In this document: positions 1 through 6,083 of the stretch, piece after piece
Position numbering within the stretch: the stretch's first letter is position 1
How the letters are laid out: each line of letters opens with the position of its first letter
Source: Thermoplasmata archaeon
GTDB lineage: Archaea > Thermoplasmatota > Thermoplasmata > Thermoplasmatales > GCA-001856825
Direction: 5' to 3'
Assembly (NCBI GenBank): GCA_021793855.1
Contig: JAJYRY010000045.1
Span: 1-7,477 of the forward strand
DNA: 7,477 nucleotides
Translations under genes and position numbers: made by a program
Notes under the pieces: model-generated
The model's input: only the letters and a program-made list of their open reading frames with translations
What the model was told of the DNA's origin: nothing
The model's database searches: none

Positions 1-826
1 TGACATCGAACCCTTCAGGTATATACCCTAAATTGAGGTCGTGCGCAGCCGTCTGATCCGTGACTACATCTGGAACAATCTTTTTTCTTACAAGTTCGTC
101 ATAAACCGTCGCAGCGTTACCCAGAAGTCCTATTGAGACTGCCTTTCCAGACTTGATGGCATCATCTTTCATGTCAAGGGCGCGGTCTAAGGAGTCTGTC
201 CACTCGTCAAGATACTTGTCCCTGAGGCGTCTGTCGATCTTCTCTTTATCGACCTCAACTACCAGAGCGACGCCTTCATTCATCTTTATGGCAAGCGGTT
301 GGGCGCCACCCATCTCTCCCAGACCTGATGACAGCACCCACCTCCCTTTCAGGGAGTACGTACCGTACTCCTTCTTGGCAAGCGCTGATAGTGTTTCATA
401 TGTACCCTGAAGTATGCCTTGGGTTCCAATATAGACCCATGATCCAGCTGTCATTTGCCCATACATAGTCAGCCCCTTAGCCTCAAGGTCCCAGAAAATG
501 TCGTCAGTTGCCCACCTAGGTACAATCTGAGCATTTACTATGAGGACTCTGGGCGAATCCTCAGTTGTCTTGAAAATTCCAACGGGTTTACCCGATTGAA
601 TAAGCAGTGTTTCATCGTTTTCGAGCGATTTTAGGGATTCAACAATCTTATCAAATGCATCCCAGTTCCTAGCAGCCTTTCCCTTTCCACCGTAAACAAT
701 AAGATTCTCCGGATCCTTTGCAACCATAGGGTCCAGGTTATTCATTAGAAGCCTTAGAGCGGCTTCCTGACCCCATCCTTTAGTGTTCAGTTTACTTCCT
801 CTTGGGGAATGGATTTCTCTTGTCAT
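1..826 (-). CDS. hutU: urocanate hydratase (urocanase), N-terminal half, runs off the window
   Basis: This gene encodes the N-terminal 275 residues of urocanate hydratase, a cytosolic NAD+-dependent enzyme that converts urocanate to imidazolonepropionate in histidine degradation. The full family length is about 550 residues, so the C-terminal half lies beyond the left edge. Visible family hallmarks are HSPRG (6-10), MNNLDP near 28-33, [12 protein letters not shown] (44-55), [17 protein letters not shown] (121-137), [10 protein letters not shown] (170-179), the nucleotide-binding GLLGNAA (233-239) and TDQTAAHD (256-263). The ATG at 826 is chosen because the protein then starts [10 protein letters not shown], as in homologues, and no in-frame start lies just upstream. 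Small departures from the usual urocanase pattern are Glu171 where Gly is common (GLGGMGGAQP) and Ala260 in TDQTSAHD. The gene is transcribed away from the ZIP transporter gene, and no other hut gene is visible. The family assignment is very secure from motif density. Confidence 0.95.
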   Translation of the reverse strand, partial: MTREIHSPRGSKLNTKGWGQEAALRLLMNNLDPMVAKDPENLIVYGGKGKAARNWDAFDKIVESLKSLENDETLLIQSGKPVGIFKTTEDSPRVLIVNAQIVPRWATDDIFWDLEAKGLTMYGQMTAGSWVYIGTQGILQGTYETLSALAKKEYGTYSLKGRWVLSSGLGEMGGAQPLAIKMNEGVALVVEVDKEKIDRRLRDKYLDEWTDSLDRALDMKDDAIKSGKAVSIGLLGNAATVYDELVRKKIVPDVVTDQTAAHDLNLGYIPEGFDV

Positions 827-918
827 CTCTATCGGACTTGCATTACAAAGGAGTAGTAATTAGTTTCCTTGTAGTTCAGGATTTGACCCTTATTGTCAAT
901 GATTTTGCGAGATAAAGA

Positions 919-928
919 TTATATTTTA
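919..928 (+). promoter_or_regulatory. AT-rich TATA-like box for the ZIP transporter gene, possibly bidirectional
   Basis: TTATATTTTA is the best TATA-like element in the divergent region. Archaeal spacing of about 25 bases would put transcription start near 949-950, inside the inverted repeat at 942-959, leaving a leader of about 60 bases that carries the ribosome site at 995-1000. Read on the minus strand the same AT block could serve hutU with a leader of about 70 bases, but I see no decisive minus-strand evidence. Confidence 0.45.
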
Positions 929-941
929 TGAAGCTTAGAGA

Positions 942-959
942 AATTAGGGTAACCTAATT
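942..959. promoter_or_regulatory. inverted repeat AATTAGG-N4-CCTAATT, candidate DtxR/IdeR/MntR-type metal-regulator operator
   Basis: The sequence shows two perfect 7-base arms (942-948 and 953-959) around GTAA. The core TTAGG-N4-CCTAA resembles binding sites of the DtxR family of iron/manganese-dependent repressors, members of which occur in Thermoplasma and other archaea. It overlaps the transcription start expected from the TATA-like box at 919-928 and lies just upstream of a metal-transporter gene. Metal-loaded repressor bound here would block transcription initiation. The regulator itself is not in the window, so the family assignment is by motif resemblance only. Confidence 0.55.
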
Positions 960-994
960 ATGTTCAAAGACCTTTCAGTCGAAGCTGCAGGAAA

Positions 995-1000
995 GAGGGG
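995..1000 (+). promoter_or_regulatory. ribosome binding site GAGGGG fixing the TTG start of the ZIP gene
   Basis: GAGGGG ends 8 bases before the TTG at 1009. The frame is closed by TAA at 955-957 and has no ATG, GTG or TTG between that stop and 1009, so the TTG is the first possible start. The later in-frame ATG at 1033 has no comparable ribosome site. Confidence 0.6.
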
Positions 1001-1008
1001 AATATAGA

Positions 1009-1773
1009 TTGGTCAGCGGGTCGTTCTACGATATGTTAGGATTGGCACTCGTCATGGGGTTTTCAATCTACCTTTCCTTCCCTATTATAATGAGGAACAA
1101 GATTGATGCTAAGACATCTGTTCTCCTCGTTTCGTTTGCTGTCGGAATCCTCGTGTTCCTTGCAGGCGATATATTTTCCGATGTCTCTTCTCAGATATAT
1201 TCCAATGGGTCATACATTGCTGACCCTTTGTCAACGATAATTTTCATATTGTCTGTCGGAAGCCTCTTCAGTATCCTGTATTTCATTGAAAATCCGAGGA
1301 TGAAGTATGGGCATAGGGATCACTTCATACCGAGGAGGGTAGCACTAATTGTAGCAATTGGCATGGGCCTCCAGAACCTGACCGAGGGGCTTGTCTTTGG
1401 GTCCGCGTACGTTGTAGGACTGACCGGTCTATTCCTGGTGATACTCGTAGGTTTCGTGCTCCAGAACTTCACTGAAGGTTTCCCCATAGTGTCGCCTTTC
1501 ATAGGATTCGAAAGACCGAGAGTAATGTACCTGGCAGGACTGTATTTCATCGGCGGATTCCCGACAATTGCCGGCAGTCTCATCGGTTATTACTACGTGA
1601 ATCCCTACCTCAACATCATGTTTGACGGCCTGGCTATCGGAGCAATCATTTATGTGATAATACCGATGCTTAGAAACTTGTTCAAGCAGGCAGATTCATC
1701 AAAGTCGGGCTCGCTTGTCTATCTGGGAATAATTCTCGGATTCCTGATAGGTTTTGCAGTCAATGCAATCTGA
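1009..1773 (+). CDS. ZIP-family divalent metal transporter with altered metal-site residues
   Basis: This encodes a 254-residue integral membrane protein with about eight hydrophobic helices (roughly 7-28, 38-57, 75-93, 110-133, 136-160, 172-195, 201-222, 236-254), the ZIP (ZRT/IRT-like) topology for moving Zn2+, Fe2+ or Mn2+ into the cytoplasm. The fourth helix carries QNLTEG (122-127), matching the family HNxPEG pattern, and the fifth carries QNFTEG (152-157), matching the H/QxxPEG pattern. The metal-ligand Asn and Glu positions are kept, but the helix-4 His is Gln (Q122) and both Pro positions are Thr. A short His-rich loop before helix 4 (GHRDH, 101-105) could bind metal. Translation starts at a TTG preceded by GAGGGG. 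A candidate metal-repressor operator lies in the promoter, which supports a metal-uptake role. The superfamily is secure; the metal and direction of transport are inferred. Confidence 0.8.
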   Translation: MVSGSFYDMLGLALVMGFSIYLSFPIIMRNKIDAKTSVLLVSFAVGILVFLAGDIFSDVSSQIYSNGSYIADPLSTIIFILSVGSLFSILYFIENPRMKYGHRDHFIPRRVALIVAIGMGLQNLTEGLVFGSAYVVGLTGLFLVILVGFVLQNFTEGFPIVSPFIGFERPRVMYLAGLYFIGGFPTIAGSLIGYYYVNPYLNIMFDGLAIGAIIYVIIPMLRNLFKQADSSKSGSLVYLGIILGFLIGFAVNAI

Positions 1774-2039
1774 AATGCATTGTTCTTTGGCAGAACCATT
1801 CTTAGAAATGTATCTTGAACCCGGATATTTCTTCATTCAGCTCGTTCCATCATGTTCAGGAGCCATCCAAGTAGTCCAGTTTCATTTTGAGTTGCAATCT
1901 GACATGAAAGAAACCAGATAAGGATAGGGAGGCATTATGAGTATATGGAAGGCATGAGTGGACGAGTAATATGAGTCCCTTCAGATAATTCAATGCCATT
2001 GTCTCTTAATTCTTATATACAATATTTAGCTAAACAGGC
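1774..2039. other. intergenic region; possible decayed gene end on the minus strand and the cox-operon promoter
   Basis: No intact gene of useful length is visible on either strand. On the minus strand, one frame from about 1936 to 1833 reads to GLLGWLLNMMERAE-stop. The neighbouring frame then reads ELNEEISGFKIHF-stop, ending at 1802-1804. Joined by a frameshift near 1836-1842, the two pieces look like the end of a real protein. I cannot name the family, and it may be chance. The plus strand has only very short ORFs, such as a 6-residue one at 1937. The right end holds the TATA box of the downstream operon. No convincing strong terminator for the ZIP gene was found. Confidence 0.35.
2013..2019 (+). 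promoter_or_regulatory. TATA box of the molybdenum hydroxylase operon (leaderless start)
   Basis: TTATATA is centred 24 bases upstream of the GTG at 2040. That is the archaeal TATA-to-start distance, so transcription should begin at or within a base or two of the start codon and give a leaderless mRNA. No Shine-Dalgarno-like sequence precedes this GTG, which agrees. The two downstream genes do have ribosome sites, as expected for internal operon genes. Confidence 0.75.
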
Positions 2040-2912
2040 GTGCATCCATCGTCGTTCGAATATTTTGCTCCGAAGAGAATGGAAGAAGCCATAGACCTCC
2101 TGACGAAATTTGGTGAAGACGCAAAGATAATGGCAGGGGGGCAGAGCCTGATTCCGCTCCTGAAACTTAGGATGGCTTCATTCCCATATGTAATAGACAT
2201 ATCGAGGATCCAAGGTCTTGATTATATAGAAGAGAAGGGGAAGTTCCTAGAGATAGGTGCCCTTACTACATTAAGCGAGATAGAAGACAGCGAACTCATC
2301 AAGGAGAGGTACAGGATTTTGCGGGAAGCTGCTGCACAAATAGCAGACCCACTTGTTAGGAACAGGGGAACTATAGGTGGCAACATCTCCCACGGTGATC
2401 CGTCGAACGACATGCCAGCAGTCATAATGGCCCTCGATGGAAAACTCGAAATAACGGGGAAGCAAGGTAAGAGGGTTGTTGAAGCTAGCTCATTCATCAC
2501 AGATTCTTTCACTACCCTCTTGCAGGAGGGGGAGATATTGAGCAAAATCATGGTACCGGTGTTTGATGGCAGTTCTGGAGGCTGTTACATCAAGCAGAAG
2601 AAAAATGCCGGTGACTTTTCGGTTGCGGCCATAGCAGTCCACCTTAGTATAGACAAGGAAGAAAAGGTAAGGAGGGCTGGCATTGGCCTCACTTCCGTTG
2701 GCCCAAGACCTCTGAGAGCAGAGAAGGGTGAGAGGTTCTTGGAAGGGAAGAGGATCAATGATTCAGTTGCAAGTGAGGCGGCCAATATAATAGTCTCCGA
2801 ATCAGATCCAACATCTGATTTTTACGGATCAGCAGATTACAAGAAGAAGGTGCTCAATAAAATTGCAGTTGAGGCAATCAACACATCTTACGAGAGGGCA
2901 ATGGTGAGATAG
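2040..2912 (+). CDS. molybdenum hydroxylase FAD-binding (medium) subunit, CoxM/CutM-like
   Basis: This 290-residue protein is the flavin subunit of a heterotrimeric molybdenum hydroxylase; it passes electrons from the 2Fe-2S subunit to the external acceptor. The N-terminal FAD domain shows AGGQSLIPLLKLRM (32-45) and TIGGNISHGDPSNDMPA (111-127), the two flavin-contact loops of the CoxM family, at the positions seen in bacterial CoxM. The C-terminal part (about 180-288) matches the CO dehydrogenase flavoprotein C-terminal domain, with KKNAGDFSVAAIAV at 187-200. Length is typical. It has a single cysteine (C182), so it lacks the 4Fe-4S insert of 4-hydroxybenzoyl-CoA reductase flavin subunits. 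The GTG start is supported by the TATA box 24 bases upstream and by an N-terminus (MHPSSFEYFAP) that fits the family. Its stop abuts the ATG of the next gene. The family is certain; the physiological substrate is not set by this subunit. Confidence 0.93.
   Translation: MHPSSFEYFAPKRMEEAIDLLTKFGEDAKIMAGGQSLIPLLKLRMASFPYVIDISRIQGLDYIEEKGKFLEIGALTTLSEIEDSELIKERYRILREAAAQIADPLVRNRGTIGGNISHGDPSNDMPAVIMALDGKLEITGKQGKRVVEASSFITDSFTTLLQEGEILSKIMVPVFDGSSGGCYIKQKKNAGDFSVAAIAVHLSIDKEEKVRRAGIGLTSVGPRPLRAEKGERFLEGKRINDSVASEAANIIVSESDPTSDFYGSADYKKKVLNKIAVEAINTSYERAMVR
2903..2907 (+). promoter_or_regulatory. ribosome binding site GGTGA for the iron-sulfur subunit gene
   Basis: GGTGA lies inside the last codons of the FAD-subunit gene, 5 bases before the ATG at 2913 and 11 before the in-frame ATG at 2919. 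The spacing favours 2913, though 2919 remains possible. It suggests coupled translation of the two subunits. Confidence 0.5.
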
Positions 2913-3419
2913 ATGAGTATGAGTAAAATAAAATTGACAATAAATGGAAAGGAGATAGATGCGGAGGTTGAACCAAGAAAATTGCTTGTTCACTTCCTAA
3001 GGGAAGACATGGGACTGACAGGTACGCACGTTGGATGCGACACATCAAACTGTGGCGCCTGTACGGTACTACTGGACGGCAAGGCGGTAAAGTCCTGCAC
3101 GATGCTTGCAGTACAGGCAGATGGCAGGGAAGTCACTACCATTGAAGGCATTTCGAGTGGCGATGAGATGCACCCCCTGCAAAGAGCGTTCATTCAGAAG
3201 CATGGACTTCAATGCGGGTACTGCACATCCGGAATGATCCTCACATCATTCTGGCTCCTCAGCAAGAACAAGAATCCAACTGAGGAAGAGATTAGAAAGG
3301 CTATATCAGGTAACCTCTGCAGGTGTACTGGATACCAGAGCATAGTGGAGTCTGTAAAGTACGGGGCACAACTGCTGAAGGAAGAGCAAAAAGGGGAGCA
3401 GGAGATCAGGGTGAGGTAG
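2913..3419 (+). CDS. molybdenum hydroxylase 2Fe-2S (small) subunit, CoxS/CutS-like
   Basis: This 168-residue protein carries the two [2Fe-2S] clusters that relay electrons from the molybdenum centre to FAD. The plant-ferredoxin-like N-terminal domain has the C42-x4-C47-x2-C50-x11-C62 pattern ([10 protein letters not shown]). The four-helix C-terminal domain has C101-x2-C104 and C136-x-C138 ([16 protein letters not shown]). All eight expected cysteines are present, and Gln100 next to C101 is the residue that usually contacts the dinucleotide cofactor. Length is normal for the family. The start directly follows the upstream stop codon, and the gene ends two bases before the next start, so the three subunits appear to be translated from one message. 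The C-terminal tail after residue 152 is charged and looks disordered. Identification is secure. Confidence 0.95.
   Translation: MSMSKIKLTINGKEIDAEVEPRKLLVHFLREDMGLTGTHVGCDTSNCGACTVLLDGKAVKSCTMLAVQADGREVTTIEGISSGDEMHPLQRAFIQKHGLQCGYCTSGMILTSFWLLSKNKNPTEEEIRKAISGNLCRCTGYQSIVESVKYGAQLLKEEQKGEQEIRVR
3409..3417 (+). promoter_or_regulatory. ribosome binding site GGGTGAGGT that fixes the large-subunit start at 3422
   Basis: GGGTGAGGT, a good complement to the archaeal 16S tail, ends 4 bases before the ATG at 3422. The reading frame stays open upstream to an ATG at 3323, but that would add 33 residues overlapping the small-subunit gene in another frame, with no family similarity. The ribosome site argues for 3422. 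Confidence 0.75.
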
Positions 3420-3421
3420 AT

Positions 3422-5470
3422 ATGACAGTTCTAAACTGGAAAGAGGGTGACCTTGCGTACGATTCATCAGTATTCGTCAAGGGCAAGGGTCACTTTGTCG
3501 ATGATTTGAACTTGCCTGGCACCCTATTTATGTCAGTATTGAGAAGTCCATACGCAAGAGCCCGTATATTGAGCATCAAGGGAGGCCTCAATGGCAGTGA
3601 GTTAAAGGCAAAGATGGCTTCTGTTGGCGAAGGGGCAGACCCGAGCCAGAGTGTTTCAATACAGCCCGTTTTTGCTACTGGGTATGTAAATTATGTCGGC
3701 GAACCCGTTGCTGCGGTTTTCGGGGACGACAGGTACAAGGCAACGGACCTGCTTGAGACTGTAGAAGTGGACTATGAGCCGATGAAACCAGTGGTGACTA
3801 TGGACGATGCTCTCAAGTTCCCTCCGATTCACAGTGGGATGAAGAGCAATATACTAGTCCAGAGCAGCAGGGGTTCAGATTTCAAAGATCCCGATTCGCC
3901 AATCGTCTTGGAGGATACGCTTGAGAATGAGAGGGTGGCAACGAATCCAATTGAACCCAGGGGAATTGTAGCAAGTTATTCTGATGGGATGCTGAATGTC
4001 TGGGTATCAACGCAGTCTGTCCACAGCATCAAGGACGGTCTGGTGGAATCCCTGGATCTCAGGCCAGATGCTATAAGGGTAATGCAGACTGATACGGGAG
4101 GGGCATTCGGGTCTAAGGGTGGTCTATATCCCGAATACGTGATGGCATCTTATGCGTCCATGAAATACGGGAGGCCAGTCAAATGGATAGAGACTAGAAG
4201 GGAACATTTATCGTCAACCAACCCGGGGAGGGGGGTAAGGGGGAAAGTGAAGATTTTTGCAGAGAGGGATGGAAGAATCACGGGCCTGAAGGGCGATGTA
4301 CTGGTGGATGCAGGTGCGTATGGTACCGGAATTGCCTCTTTCTCCGCAGGATTCATAGCAATGATGATGACAGGACCGTATTCCATTGAGAACGGGTACG
4401 TCATTGGAAGGTCCGTACTGACAAACAAGGTGCCTCAGGGACCATACAGGGGGGCAGGGAGACCCGAGGCTTCCTTCTTCATCGAGAGGATGGTCGACCT
4501 CCTGGCCGATGAGCTGAAAATGGACCCTGTTGACGTTAGGTTGGCCAACATGAGCGACAAAGCGTTCACATCGCCCCTTGGCATGAAGATTGAGCCAGCC
4601 AAGCCATTTTTCGAGAGCGCAGTAAGGGAACTTGAATACAGGAGGGAGGTAAAGCTAACAAATGGGGTTGGTCTCTCATTTTTTGTTCTTGTACCAGCTG
4701 TGTACCCAGGGGAAAGCGCAAGGATCATAGTGAAGGATGGAATGGTAAAGGTATGGCTCGGTGGAAACAGCCACGGACAGGGGCATGAGAATTTCGCCAG
4801 AAAGCTAGTAAATGAGGAGCTTGGCGTTCCAGAAAACATCGTGACCCTCTTCAGGGGAGATACAGGGATGACATTGGACGGTGTTGGTTCCTGGGGAAGC
4901 AGGTCTGCAATAGCCGCTGGTGCAGCAATAGTTGCAGCGTGCAGGAAGATAAAGAAGAAGGTGGAGGAGGAAAACGGAAATTATTCTCCAGAGCTCTTGT
5001 TATCTGGAAGTTATGACGAGTTTGTTTATGAAGAACAGAAGATGTCTCTTAACTCGTTTGGCGCCAATCTAGCAACGGTCGAGATTGGGAAGCTGGGAAA
5101 CGTAAAGATCAAGAAGTGTGCGGCATATTACGACGTTGGCCGTGCACTGAACAGGGACATGGTCATAGGACAGATCCAGGGAGGAATGGCGCAAGGGATT
5201 GGCCAGACACTTCACGAGGGGTTGTACTACAACGAGGACGGTCAACTCATAACATCAAGCATTTCAGACGCTGGGGTACCCCTGGCAGAGGACCTTCCAA
5301 ATTTCACCGTTAAGATAGCTGAACATCGGTCGTCCCTTCCACATGGAGCAAAGGGCTTAGGAGAATCACCTACCATAGGCGTACCAACTGCCCTCATCAG
5401 GGCAATCGAAAAGGCGAGCGGGAAGAGGTTGCGGAAGACGCCCGTCACACCTGAGGAATTGATTCAATAA
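3422..5470 (+). CDS. molybdenum hydroxylase molybdopterin-binding (large) subunit, CoxL-like but not Cu-Mo CO dehydrogenase; compact
   Basis: This 682-residue catalytic subunit binds the molybdopterin dinucleotide cofactor. An N-terminal a/b hammerhead domain spans about 15-125. Molybdopterin domain 1 (about 135-375) has IEPRG (177-181), TDTGGAFGSKGG (223-234) and the active-site loop PYRGAGRPE (341-349). Domain 2 (about 400-650) has GGNSHGQGHE (447-456), GSWGSRS (489-495), GQIQGGMAQGIGQ (583-595) and AKGLGES (643-649), where Glu648 is the expected catalytic base. The loop resembles the AYRGAGR of so-called form II enzymes, not the AYxCSFR of true CO dehydrogenase. The only cysteines are C507 and C566, neither in the loop, so the copper ligand is absent. 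Relatives usually have about 760-810 residues; here linkers are shortened while motifs are intact. A glyceraldehyde or other aldehyde oxidoreductase, known from related archaeal enzymes, is plausible but unproven. The ATG at 3422 is chosen on its ribosome site. Confidence 0.92.
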   Translation: MTVLNWKEGDLAYDSSVFVKGKGHFVDDLNLPGTLFMSVLRSPYARARILSIKGGLNGSELKAKMASVGEGADPSQSVSIQPVFATGYVNYVGEPVAAVFGDDRYKATDLLETVEVDYEPMKPVVTMDDALKFPPIHSGMKSNILVQSSRGSDFKDPDSPIVLEDTLENERVATNPIEPRGIVASYSDGMLNVWVSTQSVHSIKDGLVESLDLRPDAIRVMQTDTGGAFGSKGGLYPEYVMASYASMKYGRPVKWIETRREHLSSTNPGRGVRGKVKIFAERDGRITGLKGDVLVDAGAYGTGIASFSAGFIAMMMTGPYSIENGYVIGRSVLTNKVPQGPYRGAGRPEASFFIERMVDLLADELKMDPVDVRLANMSDKAFTSPLGMKIEPAKPFFESAVRELEYRREVKLTNGVGLSFFVLVPAVYPGESARIIVKDGMVKVWLGGNSHGQGHENFARKLVNEELGVPENIVTLFRGDTGMTLDGVGSWGSRSAIAAGAAIVAACRKIKKKVEEENGNYSPELLLSGSYDEFVYEEQKMSLNSFGANLATVEIGKLGNVKIKKCAAYYDVGRALNRDMVIGQIQGGMAQGIGQTLHEGLYYNEDGQLITSSISDAGVPLAEDLPNFTVKIAEHRSSLPHGAKGLGESPTIGVPTALIRAIEKASGKRLRKTPVTPEELIQ

Positions 5471-5477
5471 TTTTCGC

Positions 5478-6083
5478 CTAATTCCCGAGCAGCTTCTCAA
5501 CCCTTTTCAGGTCTTCCACAGTATCAACGTCAATGAGATGAGAGGCGCCAGTTGGAAGTTTCAGCAGTACGTCAGGATGCCTCAGGGCTATCTGCCTCGC
5601 CCCCTTGTCATCGTTCAGTTCTTTTAGTTCATTGAAAAACATGGCGGGGAAGAGGATTGGATTGCGCACTTCATCATCGCTCGAACAGGCTATTATGCTG
5701 TTTCCGTTCCTATAAAATTCTGAAAGAATAGCAGATATATCTGATTTATTGAGGAGTGGTTGGTCAGCTAGAGTGAATAGTATTCCGTCAACTTCATTTT
5801 CAAGATTCCTTGTGGCTAATGAGATCGATGTTCCTATTCCGCCTTCAGCGGACCTGTTGACTATCCTGATTATATCTTCGGGAAGAACATCATGAAACTC
5901 ATCTTCTTCTGATATTACTATCGCAATTTTCCAGGGGTGGCTATCTATCAAAGGTTCAAGCGACCACTCTATCAGCCTCTTCCCCCCGAGCATATGAAGG
6001 AGCTTGTTCGAGCCAAAACGCTTTGACTTTCCAGCTGCGAGCAGAACAGCTGCTACCCTATTCCCACCCATTCTTCCATTCAT
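5478..6083 (-). CDS. MocA/MobA-like molybdopterin nucleotidyltransferase
   Basis: This 201-residue protein is predicted to attach a nucleotide to the molybdenum-molybdopterin cofactor, making the dinucleotide form used by the hydroxylase encoded next door. The Rossmann-like NTP-transferase fold shows LAAGKSKRFG (15-24) with K27, GGIGTSIS (81-88), LADQP (105-109) around the metal-binding Asp, NPILFP (141-146), DKGAR (159-163) and DVDTVEDL (185-192). LAAG at the first motif is the MocA-like (CTP-using) form rather than the LAGG of GTP-using MobA, which suggests molybdopterin cytosine dinucleotide. The ATG at 6083 overlaps the upstream coxG-like stop by four bases (ATGA), implying coupled translation; the in-frame ATG at 6071 is an alternative. 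It converges on the large-subunit gene with only 7 bases between stop codons. The family is well supported; nucleotide specificity is inferred. Confidence 0.88.
   Translation of the reverse strand: MNGRMGGNRVAAVLLAAGKSKRFGSNKLLHMLGGKRLIEWSLEPLIDSHPWKIAIVISEEDEFHDVLPEDIIRIVNRSAEGGIGTSISLATRNLENEVDGILFTLADQPLLNKSDISAILSEFYRNGNSIIACSSDDEVRNPILFPAMFFNELKELNDDKGARQIALRHPDVLLKLPTGASHLIDVDTVEDLKRVEKLLGN

Noticed and set aside
153..410. 85-codon plus-strand ORF
   Set aside because: It is antisense to conserved urocanase coding sequence and its product has no recognisable features.
1925..1957. AGGGAGG followed by ATG at 1937, suggesting a small plus-strand gene
   Set aside because: The frame closes after six residues, and it lies upstream of the operon TATA box, so it would not be on that transcript.
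2040..2912. 4-hydroxybenzoyl-CoA reductase flavin subunit
   Set aside because: That subunit carries an extra 4Fe-4S loop with several cysteines; this protein has a single cysteine and normal CoxM length.
3323..3421. 33-residue N-terminal extension of the large subunit from an ATG at 3323
   Set aside because: It overlaps the end of the Fe-S subunit gene in another frame, shows no family similarity, and a strong ribosome site directly precedes the ATG at 3422.
4435..4839. 134-codon minus-strand ORF within the large-subunit gene
   Set aside because: It is the complement of conserved molybdopterin-domain sequence, with a Ser/Pro-rich composition typical of antisense shadows.
3422..5470. Calling the operon an aerobic carbon monoxide dehydrogenase
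   Set aside because: The AYxCSFR loop and its copper-binding cysteine are absent and no coxD/coxE genes are visible, so only family-level naming is justified.
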